64,000 nt of DNA from Microbulbifer pacificus (GTDB lineage Bacteria > Pseudomonadota > Gammaproteobacteria > Pseudomonadales > Cellvibrionaceae). Location of the stretch: assembly GCF_002959965.1 (NCBI RefSeq), contig NZ_PREV01000026.1, forward strand, positions 2,053,501 through 2,117,500. The letters are read 5' to 3'. Shown here in pieces: positions 53,644-61,880 of this stretch. Numbering within the stretch: the stretch's first letter is position 1; each line of letters opens with the position of its first letter. A program made the translations under genes and the position numbers. Under the pieces are notes generated by a model that saw only the letters and a program-made list of their open reading frames with translations, had not been told where the DNA came from and made no database searches.

Positions 53644-55077
53644 CTACGCCGGCTGCGGGCTTTGCTCCGCAGCCAGGATCGCGGCCAGCTGCCGCACTTC
53701 ACTCATCACCGCGCTTTTCGGGAATTTTTTCTGCACATACGCCAACAGCTTCAGACTGTTATCGGTACGGTTGAAACCATCCATGTAGATCTTCGCCAAT
53801 AACAGCAGGGCGCTGTCCAGACGCGTGTAGTCGGGATCTTCCTTGTGCAGATTGTTGATCAGGGCCAGTGCGGGCTTGAACTGGCGCTGGCGGTAGAGCG
53901 CCTCGGCGATCTGGTGCCGCAGCAGTGATTTGTCGATCACCGGTGGCTTGCCCTGGGCGCTGGTGGTTGCAAGAAACAATTCCGCCGCCTTGTGGGGCTG
54001 GTTCAGGTGAACGAATCGTTCCAGCAAGTGCGGCCCCAATTCCCGCAGCGCCTTTTGGTCATTCATGGCCAGCAGCAGGCGGAAGTAACGTTCATTCAGG
54101 GGAATGTCGTCCGGTTGCTGGCGCAGCGCGGAGACCAGTGTCTTGCGCGCCTCTTCACCGCGGCCCTCGCGCAGCAGAATACTCGCATCCGCCAGTGCCT
54201 TGAGACGCTCGAACTCGCGTTCCTCCAGAAATTCGGCATCGTCCACCTGGGAAGCAACCCCCAGCTTCTGCTGTCGGGTCAGGCAGATATAGCCCATCAT
54301 GGCACTGGTGACGATGGAGAAATAACTGGTGACAAAGGCGATCAGCGGCAGCAGCATCCAGGGCGGCAGCTTTTCGGCGACGAATGGCAGCAGGTACGTC
54401 GGTGCCGCGGACACCGCGGTGGTAGACAGCCACAACAGCCAGTAGGGCCAGCCGATGATCAGCGTGAACTGCAATAGCTTCAGTGGATTCACCGCCGCGC
54501 GCATGCTCTGCTCCAGCGCCAGCACGATCATTGCCGCCGGAGCCAGCAGAGACAGGGCAATGGAATACACCTGCAGCGCACCTTCCCCCAGTCCCGCCAG
54601 GAGCATGCCACCACCACCGGCGACCAGGATCATACCGATGACCTTGGCGAATATGGCGGCACTGCGTCCGTCCTGAGCGTCACCGAAGGAGGGGGCCTGC
54701 AGCTGGCCGCTGGCGAGCGTTTCGATTACCAGCAGGTTGTAGCGGATGACTACCGCAAGCATCGCCACCAGTACAAAAATGGACAGCCAGCCCAGCCCGG
54801 TCATGGCGATCGCCGCTACCGCGCAGATGGCGGAAAATGTCAGCGGGCCTGCAGAGAGCGCATAGCGGAAATAAAACGGGGCCATCTGCCAGAAAGGGCG
54901 AGCCTTGTTGCTCGCACCCACGTTGTCCAGGCGCTGGTTACACAGCACACATTTGGGGGTGGACTTGTAATAGTTGTCTACCGATCCCGGTACACAGTCG
55001 CCGCAGTATTCCCTGCTGCAGCCGGCGCATTGCCAGATAGCATCCGCGCTGGAGTGGTAGTGACAGGCGTTGCCCAT
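53644..55077 (-). CDS. Membrane protein with N-terminal zinc ribbon and C-terminal TPR-like region
   Basis: A 477-residue protein starting at the ATG at 55077, with AGGGA 7 nt upstream. Residues 4-47 hold paired Cys/His (ACHYHSSADAIWQCAGCSREYCGDC and CVLCNQRL), a zinc-binding B-box or ribbon-like fold common in proteins annotated as zinc-ribbon membrane proteins. About six membrane segments follow at 67-290. The final 180 residues are helical and have TPR-like periodicity (LREGRGEEARKTLVSALRQQPDDIPLNERYFRLLL, ALALINNLHKEDPDYTRLDSALLLLAKI). Function unknown. Convergent with the rhomboid gene with only 3 nt between stop codons. Confidence 0.75.
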   Translation of the reverse strand: MGNACHYHSSADAIWQCAGCSREYCGDCVPGSVDNYYKSTPKCVLCNQRLDNVGASNKARPFWQMAPFYFRYALSAGPLTFSAICAVAAIAMTGLGWLSIFVLVAMLAVVIRYNLLVIETLASGQLQAPSFGDAQDGRSAAIFAKVIGMILVAGGGGMLLAGLGEGALQVYSIALSLLAPAAMIVLALEQSMRAAVNPLKLLQFTLIIGWPYWLLWLSTTAVSAAPTYLLPFVAEKLPPWMLLPLIAFVTSYFSIVTSAMMGYICLTRQQKLGVASQVDDAEFLEEREFERLKALADASILLREGRGEEARKTLVSALRQQPDDIPLNERYFRLLLAMNDQKALRELGPHLLERFVHLNQPHKAAELFLATTSAQGKPPVIDKSLLRHQIAEALYRQRQFKPALALINNLHKEDPDYTRLDSALLLLAKIYMDGFNRTDNSLKLLAYVQKKFPKSAVMSEVRQLAAILAAEQSPQPA

Positions 55078-55347
55078 GATACTTTCCCTAGTATTGGCGG
55101 GCCCTGGTGTTAACTGGCCCCGGTGTCTGATCTTGTCGTTATTTTCAGCCTTTGAAGTGTATCGGTACACCGGCGCTGCGCGCAAATACACACTTGCAGG
55201 CTGCTAGACTGACCCAATATCGTGTTGCTCTCGCGGGAACTCCTGAAAAGCGGCTACGCGTACGCCTGGCGGCGTCCGCTTGCTACATCAGCCAGCGGTT
55301 CCCCGATGTTGATGAGCGTAAACAAAATTGATTCAAAAGGTGTATAG

Positions 55348-56637
55348 ATGACAGCAGCGATGCAGGTAAGGCTGGAAACCACGGCAGCGGCGGACCACTG
55401 GGGCAAGAATGCCCTGTTGAGCTTCAGCGACAGCGAGGCCCGGATACACGCCACCGAGGCCACCGGCGGAATCCTCGTCGCGACACAGCGCGGCGCCCGC
55501 CGCCTCGATGGCATGGGGGTGACGGCGGTGGTCCTCGCCGGCGATCACTGGGATCTGGAGAGTCGCTGGGCGTTCTGGGCCGGCTACTACAACCCGAACC
55601 GCAAGAGCACGCTGGATTGGGGTGTCGGCGAAGGTGAAGAACTGAGGGAGCTGGAGGCGCGCAAGGCGGCGAGTCTGTGGGTGCGGGAAATCACCAACGG
55701 AACCCCGGAAAATGTTTTCCCCCGCGCGTTGGCCGAGAGTGCCGCGGACATGCTGCAGAAACTGGCTCCCGACGCCGTGAGCTACCGCATTGTCTCCGGC
55801 GATGAACTGCTGGAAGAAGGATTCATGGGTATCCACAACGTCGGTCGCGGCAGCGTGCGCGGTGGCGCCATGTTGCAGTTGGACTACAACCCGACGGGAA
55901 TGGACGATGCCGCGGTGGATATCTGTCTGGTTGGCAAGGGGATCACCTTCGATTCCGGTGGCTACAGCATCAAACCCTCCGCCGGCATGGCACATATGAA
56001 ATCCGACATGGGGGGGGCGGCGATGGTTTCCGGTGGGCTGGCGCTCGCCATTGCGCGTGGTCTAAAAAAGCGTGTGAAGCTCTATCTGTGCTGCGCGGAA
56101 AATCTGATCTCCGGCCACGCCTTCAAGCTCGGTGACATTATTCGCTACAAGAATGGCGTGACCGCAGAAATCCTCAATACGGACGCCGAGGGCCGACTGG
56201 TACTCGCGGATGGTCTTATTGCCGCGAGCGAGCAGAACCCGCGCTACATTCTCGATGCAGCGACCCTGACCGGTGCGGCAAAAATGGCGGTTGGGCGGGA
56301 TTACAATTCCGTGCTGAGTCTGGAAGACGAGATGGCGGAGAAGGTACTGTCTGCGGCCAGATCGGAAAATGAAAAAGCCTGGCGTCTGCCACTGGAGTCG
56401 TTCCATTTGGAGCAGATTCCATCCGGTTTTGCGGAAATTGCCAATGTGGGGGTGGATGGCAGTCCCGGTGCTTCCACGGCTGCGGCGTTCCTCGCCCGGT
56501 TTGTGCGTGACAACGGGCGCGGCTGGGTGCATATCGATCTCTCCGGCTCTTACCTTCCCGCACCAAATGATCAGTGGGCACAGGGAGCCAAGGGGCACGG
56601 TGTTCGCACGATTGCCCGCTTCCTTTTAGAGAGTTAA
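55348..56637 (+). CDS. pepB: Aminopeptidase B (M17 leucyl aminopeptidase family)
   Basis: Cytoplasmic zinc/manganese aminopeptidase, 429 residues, close to E. coli PepB (427). It opens MTAAMQVRLETTAAADHWG in the PepB manner. The two-metal site is in ICLVGKGITFDSGGYSIKPSAGMAHMKSDMGGAA (near 190-224) and in the signature NTDAEGRLVLADGLI (near 271-285). CCAENLISGHAFKLGDI and FLARFVRDNGRGWVHIDLSGSY complete the M17 core. It removes N-terminal residues from short peptides. The region just upstream (55192-55347) is free of genes. Confidence 0.93.
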   Translation: MTAAMQVRLETTAAADHWGKNALLSFSDSEARIHATEATGGILVATQRGARRLDGMGVTAVVLAGDHWDLESRWAFWAGYYNPNRKSTLDWGVGEGEELRELEARKAASLWVREITNGTPENVFPRALAESAADMLQKLAPDAVSYRIVSGDELLEEGFMGIHNVGRGSVRGGAMLQLDYNPTGMDDAAVDICLVGKGITFDSGGYSIKPSAGMAHMKSDMGGAAMVSGGLALAIARGLKKRVKLYLCCAENLISGHAFKLGDIIRYKNGVTAEILNTDAEGRLVLADGLIAASEQNPRYILDAATLTGAAKMAVGRDYNSVLSLEDEMAEKVLSAARSENEKAWRLPLESFHLEQIPSGFAEIANVGVDGSPGASTAAAFLARFVRDNGRGWVHIDLSGSYLPAPNDQWAQGAKGHGVRTIARFLLES

Positions 56638-56739
56638 ATGATACTCACCAAGGTGGAGTAGAGGCAGCGGAGTGCCGGCCACTGGTACTCCGCCTGCAGT
56701 TCGTATTTTTGAGCGCTATTGGGCTGTGGAGCGTGTTAC

Positions 56740-56931
56740 GTGGAAGAATATCAGGTGATGATTCAGTCGCGGGAATGGTTGGTGGGATGGGGAACGCTCT
56801 CTCTGATCAATGCCGGGCTTGCGCAGGGAAAGAATCGCAGCGGGCTTCTCTGGTGGTTGCTGAGTCTGATCCTCGGTCCGCTGGCAACGTTGATCATTGT
56901 GTTGCTCAGTAAGGCACCGCATAAAGTGTAA
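56740..56931 (+). CDS. Small membrane protein
   Basis: A 63-residue protein from the GTG at 56740, which has GGAG 8 nt upstream; an ATG six codons later is the alternative. The N-terminal segment WLVGWGTLSLINAGLAQGKNRS is followed by one strongly hydrophobic helix, GLLWWLLSLILGPLATLIIVLLS, at about 37-60. I recognise no family with certainty; short bacterial proteins with a G-K-N-R-S-G-L-L-W-W loop and one helix occur widely with unknown role. It lies 102 bp after pepB on the same strand. Confidence 0.5.
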   Translation: MEEYQVMIQSREWLVGWGTLSLINAGLAQGKNRSGLLWWLLSLILGPLATLIIVLLSKAPHKV

Positions 56932-57217
56932 AGCGGAATTATTCGCTTGCGCTGTTCTGTTGCTCAAAGACTCCTCCAGCAGATGCCCCAAATGGGGGCC
57001 CGGGTTGCGCCGATAACGTGCATTGCCGGGATGCAGCTTTCTCCGAGAAATTTTGCCGGATTAATTTGGGTAATAGTTCTTGTTGTTGGAAAGTGAACCT
57101 TCCAATCGGCGATGAATCTTGCATAGTTAATTTTCCCAAAAATTTGCTTTCGCTCAGAATTGGTTGGTACGAATGTGCTAATTAGTTCTGTGCGGAATCC
57201 ATTCTCAAGGAAGACCT

Positions 57218-58948
57218 ATGCGAGTTTTATTGCTTTGTAGTGCGTTCAATGGGTTGAGCCAGCGTTTACACAGAGAGCTTGCGCAAATGCGCTGCGAGCT
57301 TACGGTGCAGCTGGCAACCGATGAAGCGAGTATCGAGAGAGCCGTCGGCGAGTTTTGTCCGGATCTGATTATCTGTCCTTTCCTCAAGCACCGGGTACCC
57401 GAGAGCGTCTGGCGGCGTATACCTTGCCTGATTGTTCACCCGGGTATCGAAGGGGATCGGGGGCCATCTTCTCTCGACTGGGCCATTCAAAACGGGCTGC
57501 AGGAGTGGGGGGTTACTCTGCTCCAGGCAAACGAGGAGATGGATGCGGGTGACATCTGGGGAACCCGCACCTTCAAAATTCGCCCTGGGGCCAGCAAGTC
57601 CAGCCTTTATCGTCGCGAGGTCAGTGATGACGCGGTTGAGCTGGTGAAATATGCGATTGCGGCAAAAGGTGATCCTCTATTTTCGCCGCGCCCACTCGTT
57701 CCCGCATCCGCGCCGGGGAGGTTGCTTCCCGGTATGACCCAGGCGGACCGGCAAATTGACTGGGAGAATGACTCAACGGAAGTGGTGTTGCGAAAAATGC
57801 GCGCGGCAGACAGCCTGCCGGGCATCCGGGAAACCATTTCCGGAAAAACGGTGTATCTTTTTGGCGCCGTGGAAGAGCACACATGGCGGGGTTCTCCGGG
57901 GCAATTCTTCCTGCAGGCGGATCGCCGCCTGTGCCGTGCCACGGCGGATGGTGCGGTGTGGATATCCCACGCCAAGTTACAGGATGGTTTCAAACTGCCC
58001 GCCGGTGATGTCATTCTGCCGTTGCTCGATTATCCCGTTGATACCGTTGACACCACGCCGGAGTACATTCGAGATATTCGGGTAGAGATTATAAATCGCG
58101 TCGGCTATCTGTATTTCTCATTCCATGGCGGCGCGATGAGTACCCGGCAATGCCAGGAATTATTATCCGCATATCGACAGCTGCAGGATTCCGACATCGA
58201 TGTGATTTGCCTGATGGGTGGGGAGGAGTTCTGGAGTAACGGTATTCACCTCAATATCATCGAGGCAGCAGAAGACCCCGCGGAAGAGTCCTGGGCAAAT
58301 ATCAATGCCATTGACGATCTGGTAGAAAGCATTATCACTACAGAGGGGAAACTCACGGTCGCGGCATTGCGTTCCAATGCGGGTGCGGGTGGCGCCATGA
58401 TGGCCTTGGCCTGTGACGTGGTGGCGATACGCCGTGGTGTCGTAATCAATCCTCACTACAAAACCATGGGCTTGTTTGGTTCCGAGTATTGGACATATCT
58501 GCTGCCTGCGCGGGTGGGGGCGCGTAAAGCGAGAGAATACACGGAGAACTGCCTGCCGGTCTTGGCGGAGGAGGCCCTGAGTGACGGCTACGCGGACTAT
58601 CTGTTAAGCGAAGATCGAGAGGTCTATCGGCGAGAACTGATTGCTCTGTGTGAAGAACTCCGGGTGGAAGGGGGATTCACCCGTAAACTGGCAATGAAAT
58701 CCGCGCGTCGCGCGCAGGATGAACAGAACAGACCACTTTCCGAGTACCGCAAGGACGAGCTGCAAAAAATGCAGCAGATATTTTTTGACCCCGGTGCGGA
58801 ATATCACCGCGCGCGAAAAGCGTTTGTTTACAAACAGTGCGCGAAATGTACCCCCGCTTACCTGCAAAAAAAGGTCACGAGCACGACCATTCCGCACGAA
58901 GAAAGCGCGGATTTAACTGTCCTGGCTGAAGAGTTGTTGCCCGCATGA
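57218..58948 (+). CDS. hypX: HypX/HoxX-type hydrogenase maturation protein
   Basis: A 576-residue fusion of an N-terminal formyl-tetrahydrofolate transferase-like part (HPGIEGDRGPSSLDWAIQ near 73-90; Met1 start RVLLLCSAFNGLSQRL) and a C-terminal crotonase-like part (ALRSNAGAGGAMMALACDVVAIRRG near 383-407). The crotonase segment NPHYKTMGLFGSEYWTYLLP matches the HypX hallmark. In O2-tolerant [NiFe]-hydrogenase producers HypX (HoxX) makes the CO ligand of the active site from N10-formyl-tetrahydrofolate via formyl-CoA. AAGGAAG lies 6 nt before the ATG. No hydrogenase structural or other hyp genes are in this window, so either they lie elsewhere or the protein serves another formyl-group pathway. 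A terminator follows the stop codon within 6 nt. Confidence 0.85.
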   Translation: MRVLLLCSAFNGLSQRLHRELAQMRCELTVQLATDEASIERAVGEFCPDLIICPFLKHRVPESVWRRIPCLIVHPGIEGDRGPSSLDWAIQNGLQEWGVTLLQANEEMDAGDIWGTRTFKIRPGASKSSLYRREVSDDAVELVKYAIAAKGDPLFSPRPLVPASAPGRLLPGMTQADRQIDWENDSTEVVLRKMRAADSLPGIRETISGKTVYLFGAVEEHTWRGSPGQFFLQADRRLCRATADGAVWISHAKLQDGFKLPAGDVILPLLDYPVDTVDTTPEYIRDIRVEIINRVGYLYFSFHGGAMSTRQCQELLSAYRQLQDSDIDVICLMGGEEFWSNGIHLNIIEAAEDPAEESWANINAIDDLVESIITTEGKLTVAALRSNAGAGGAMMALACDVVAIRRGVVINPHYKTMGLFGSEYWTYLLPARVGARKAREYTENCLPVLAEEALSDGYADYLLSEDREVYRRELIALCEELRVEGGFTRKLAMKSARRAQDEQNRPLSEYRKDELQKMQQIFFDPGAEYHRARKAFVYKQCAKCTPAYLQKKVTSTTIPHEESADLTVLAEELLPA

Positions 58949-58953
58949 AAAAA

Positions 58954-58981
58954 GGCCGGCGAGTAATGCCGGCCTTTTTTA
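58954..58981. terminator. Bidirectional terminator between hypX and uxaA
   Basis: GGCCGGC at 58954-58960 and GCCGGCC at 58968-58974 form a 7-bp stem with A residues before and T residues after, between converging genes. The right flank T run overlaps the uxaA stop codon region. Confidence 0.85.
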
Positions 58982-60502
58982 AACCACCGCCCCGATGTGC
59001 CAGGGTAAAAACTCGTTATCACCGTAATCCAGTTTTTCACTGGCACTCTTCTCTCCGGAAGCGATTGCCAGAATATGCTGAAAAACCATTTCGCCGCACT
59101 CGGCTACGCTGTAGCGCTTGTCCAGGATGCCGCCGCAGTCGACATCCATATCCTCGCGCATGCGCTCAAATAAATTAGAGTTGCTCGCCAGCTTGATGCT
59201 CGGTACTGGTTTGCCACCGAATGCTGAGCCGCGGCCGGTGGTAAAACACACCACATTGGCACCGCTCGCTACCTGTCCGGTAACGGACACCGGGTCGAAG
59301 CCGGGACTATCCATGAACACCAAGCCTTTCTTGCGCACCTGCTCAGCGTAAAGGTAAACATCCTGCAGCGCCGTGGTACCGCCCTTTGCCTGAGCACCAA
59401 GGGATTTCTCTGCAATCGTGGTCAGACCGCCGGCCTTGTTACCGGGGGAGGGGTTATTGTTCAGCTCCACACCATTCATCGTGGTGTAATGCTCCCACCA
59501 CTGGATACGGTCAACCAGTTTTTGTGCAACTTCCGGAGATACCGCGCGGCGGGTCAGCAAATGCTCTGCGCCATAAATTTCCGGAGTTTCTGAGTAAATA
59601 ACAGTACCACCCTGACCCACCAGAATATCCGCAGCAGCACCCAGGCCCGCGTTGGCGGTAATACCCGAGTAGGCATCGCTGCCGCCGCACTGCACAGCCA
59701 GGGTCAGTTCGGAAGCGGAGATAGGCTCGCGCTCGCACGCATTGGCCGCGGGTAGCATTGCAGTGAGGCGCTCGATACCCGCCTCAATTGCCGCGCGGGT
59801 GCCGCCCATGCCCTGGATGGTCATGACCTGAAAATACTCACCTTCCTGCAGGCCGGTCTCGCGCATCAGGCTGCTAATCTGCATCGCTTCACAGCCGAGA
59901 CCGATCAACAGAACACCAGCGAAATTGGGATGCACGATATGGCCGTGCAAGGTACGCAAGAGAGTCTGGTAACCCTCGCCGGACGTGGACATGCCGCAAC
60001 CGCTGTCATGGCCCAGTGCCACAATGCCATCGATATTGGGGAAGTCGCGCAGCTTGCCGCTGTCACGGAAGTGCGCGGCGATTGCACGGGATACCGTAAC
60101 GGAGCAGTTCACCGTGGAGACAACTGCGAGGTAATTGCGAGTGCCGGCCTTGCCACTGGCGCGGCGGTAACCCATAAAGGTTGCGCGCTCATTTTCCGGT
60201 ACAAGCCGGGTGGGTACATAGTCTTTGCAGAACTCGTGTACCACCTGATAGTTACCCGCTTCCATGTTGTGCTCGTGCACATGGGTGCCGGGAGCAATGT
60301 CCTCCCGCGCAAAGCCGATAACCTGACCGTACTTGATCACCGCTGCGCCCGCGCGAATGGCGCGCACGCAGACCTTGTGCATGGCGGGCACGTCGGTGAG
60401 GAGAGGCATCATACTGCCGCTCCAGTTCACCAGGGTGCCAGCGGGCAGCGGGACCCTGCTGATGGCGACGTTATCGTCTGTATGTATATGAATGAGATCC
60501 AT
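58979..60502 (-). CDS. uxaA: Altronate dehydratase
   Basis: Dehydrates D-altronate to 2-keto-3-deoxygluconate in galacturonate catabolism. The 507 residues combine an N-terminal SAF domain (residues 1-85) and the C-terminal dehydratase domain. The latter holds metal/cluster-type cysteines and histidines, as in TRNYLAVVSTVNCSVTVS, ALGHDSGCGMSTSGEGY, IGLGCEAMQI, VQCGGSDAYSGITANAG and DMDVDCGGILD. The order and length match UxaA. GGAGTCAGGAC is near the start. Divergent from the FCD regulator gene, with two TTGGTAnGnC sites in the gap that probably bind that regulator. Other hexuronate genes (uxaC, uxuB, kdgK) are not in the window. Confidence 0.93.
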   Translation of the reverse strand: MDLIHIHTDDNVAISRVPLPAGTLVNWSGSMMPLLTDVPAMHKVCVRAIRAGAAVIKYGQVIGFAREDIAPGTHVHEHNMEAGNYQVVHEFCKDYVPTRLVPENERATFMGYRRASGKAGTRNYLAVVSTVNCSVTVSRAIAAHFRDSGKLRDFPNIDGIVALGHDSGCGMSTSGEGYQTLLRTLHGHIVHPNFAGVLLIGLGCEAMQISSLMRETGLQEGEYFQVMTIQGMGGTRAAIEAGIERLTAMLPAANACEREPISASELTLAVQCGGSDAYSGITANAGLGAAADILVGQGGTVIYSETPEIYGAEHLLTRRAVSPEVAQKLVDRIQWWEHYTTMNGVELNNNPSPGNKAGGLTTIAEKSLGAQAKGGTTALQDVYLYAEQVRKKGLVFMDSPGFDPVSVTGQVASGANVVCFTTGRGSAFGGKPVPSIKLASNSNLFERMREDMDVDCGGILDKRYSVAECGEMVFQHILAIASGEKSASEKLDYGDNEFLPWHIGAVV

Positions 60503-60570
60503 CTTGTCCTGACTCCGCTATCGGACTCGCGGTCAGTTGTCGTTATGCTTGGTTGCAATCTAACACTATA

Positions 60571-60613
60571 TTGGTAAGGCCGCAATCTGAAGGGTAGTAC
60601 AATTTGGTAAGAC
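60571..60613. promoter_or_regulatory. Two putative FCD-GntR operator sites upstream of uxaA
   Basis: TTGGTAAGGC at 60571-60580 and TTGGTAAGAC at 60604-60613 are near-identical direct copies 33 bp apart in the uxaA/regulator intergenic region. They fit the T-n-G-T-n-n-n-A-C core that FadR-subfamily GntR regulators bind, and the TTGGTA half of the known ExuR/UxuR operators. The rest of this 384-bp gap (60503-60886) has no other clear element. Confidence 0.55.
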
Positions 60614-60886
60614 TGTGGAGCCGATTCCCGTGTTGTGGTGGCTAAACCCCTTCTGCTAAACTGCGCCGAAACAATTCCGCAATCTATATATAAGCAGTAA
60701 GACCATCGGGTCTGGTCTGCAGGCGGGAAATCCGGATGGGTCAGGCAGGTTTCTGTCAGAGGCGCCAGCTGGGTACCATTGACGTGATATTGATGTGATG
60801 AGGGGCTAACTGGAGACCGCCAGTGCCCTTCACGGCAGTACGCAAACGCAAAACAGATGCAGCTACAAGTGCAGGAGATTGGTCTG

Positions 60887-61624
60887 ATGCAGGGTGCCAG
60901 ACTTTACCAACAAGTGGCCGAAAAGCTGGCCGCCGCCATCGCCGCCGGTGACTACCCGGCCGGTACCCGCTTGCCCGCCGAGCGCAAGCTGGCGGAGCGC
61001 TTTGAGGTCAGCCGCCCTACCGTGCGTGAGGCCATCATCGCTCTTGAGCTTGCCGGTTGTGTGGAAGTAAAAGGCGGTTCCGGTGTCTATGTGATCGATT
61101 CCGAGGCCAGTGCCTTCTCCGCCGGTGAAAGCGATATCGGCGCATTTGAGATTCTGCAGGCCCGTATGATGTTCGAAGGGGAGGCCGCCGGCCTCGCCGC
61201 GCGCGAAATGTCCGAGGCAGAAATCAAAGAACTGGAAGTAATTCTGGAAGAGATGGTGGAGGAGAATGCCTCCGACTCCAACGCCGAAGTGGCCGACGAA
61301 AAATTCCACCTCCATATCGCCCGTTGTACCCACAACGATGCAGTGGTGTCTGTATGTGAACACCTGTGGAAGCTGCGCAACAACTCCTCCGTATCCGCCC
61401 GCATCCTGGAAAAGGTGCGTCAGGTCGGCTCCAAGCCCCGCATCGAAGAACACCGCCGCATTCTTGACGCGATCAGGAAGCGTGACCCGGAAGGTGCGCG
61501 CAATGCCATGCGCGACCACCTGCAGCGTGTGGTGCAGCAGCTGCTGGATGCCACCGAAGCGGAAGCGCTGGAGCAGGCGCGCCGCGAAATGAGTGCCGCC
61601 CGCCAGCGCTTTGCGCTGCCCTGA
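60887..61624 (+). CDS. FCD-domain GntR-family transcriptional regulator (hexuronate type)
   Basis: A FadR-subfamily GntR protein of about 245 residues. The winged helix is YQQVAEKLAAAIAAGDYPAGTRLPAERKLAERFEVSRPTVREAIIALELAGCVEVKGGSGVYV (about residues 6-68). The FCD ligand domain follows with EKFHLHIARCTHNDAVVSVCEHLW and EEHRRILDAIRKRDPEGARNAMRDHL, in which the metal-binding histidines are placed as in ExuR and UxuR. The ATG at 60887 is preceded 9 nt upstream by a clear AGGAG; an ATG ten codons earlier is not. It is divergent from uxaA and upstream of the polygalacturonase gene. It probably represses both until a hexuronate is bound. A terminator follows. Confidence 0.88.
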   Translation: MQGARLYQQVAEKLAAAIAAGDYPAGTRLPAERKLAERFEVSRPTVREAIIALELAGCVEVKGGSGVYVIDSEASAFSAGESDIGAFEILQARMMFEGEAAGLAAREMSEAEIKELEVILEEMVEENASDSNAEVADEKFHLHIARCTHNDAVVSVCEHLWKLRNNSSVSARILEKVRQVGSKPRIEEHRRILDAIRKRDPEGARNAMRDHLQRVVQQLLDATEAEALEQARREMSAARQRFALP

Positions 61625-61650
61625 TCGTTCTTGCGCTACTCAAGCCTTTA

Positions 61651-61676
61651 AAGCCGGCCACTGTGCCGGCTTTTTT
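61651..61676 (+). terminator. Rho-independent terminator after FCD regulator gene
   Basis: A stem AAGCCGGC against GCCGGCTT with a short loop (CACTGT) is followed by six T residues. It separates the regulator from the GH28 gene. Confidence 0.85.
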
Positions 61677-61737
61677 GTGTCCATTCTCCCCTTTCCCCGG
61701 AGGGTCGCGGGTCCGCCTGGTTGTTGCCTATAAAAAA

Positions 61738-61747
61738 TTGGTATGAC
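61738..61747 (+). promoter_or_regulatory. Putative FCD-GntR operator before the GH28 gene
   Basis: TTGGTATGAC lies 134 bp before the polygalacturonase start and differs by one base from the site at 60604-60613. It is the only good copy in this gap. Confidence 0.45.
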
Positions 61748-61880
61748 AGTATTGCCGAAATTTCCACACTGGTCTTGCCAGATTTGCGGGCAGGGCGGTG
61801 CGTGCGGGTCATTGCCGCCGGAATCCAGTGCGGCAAAACCCAAGACAATAACCAGTAAACGATAAGCCCGGGAGGTATTT

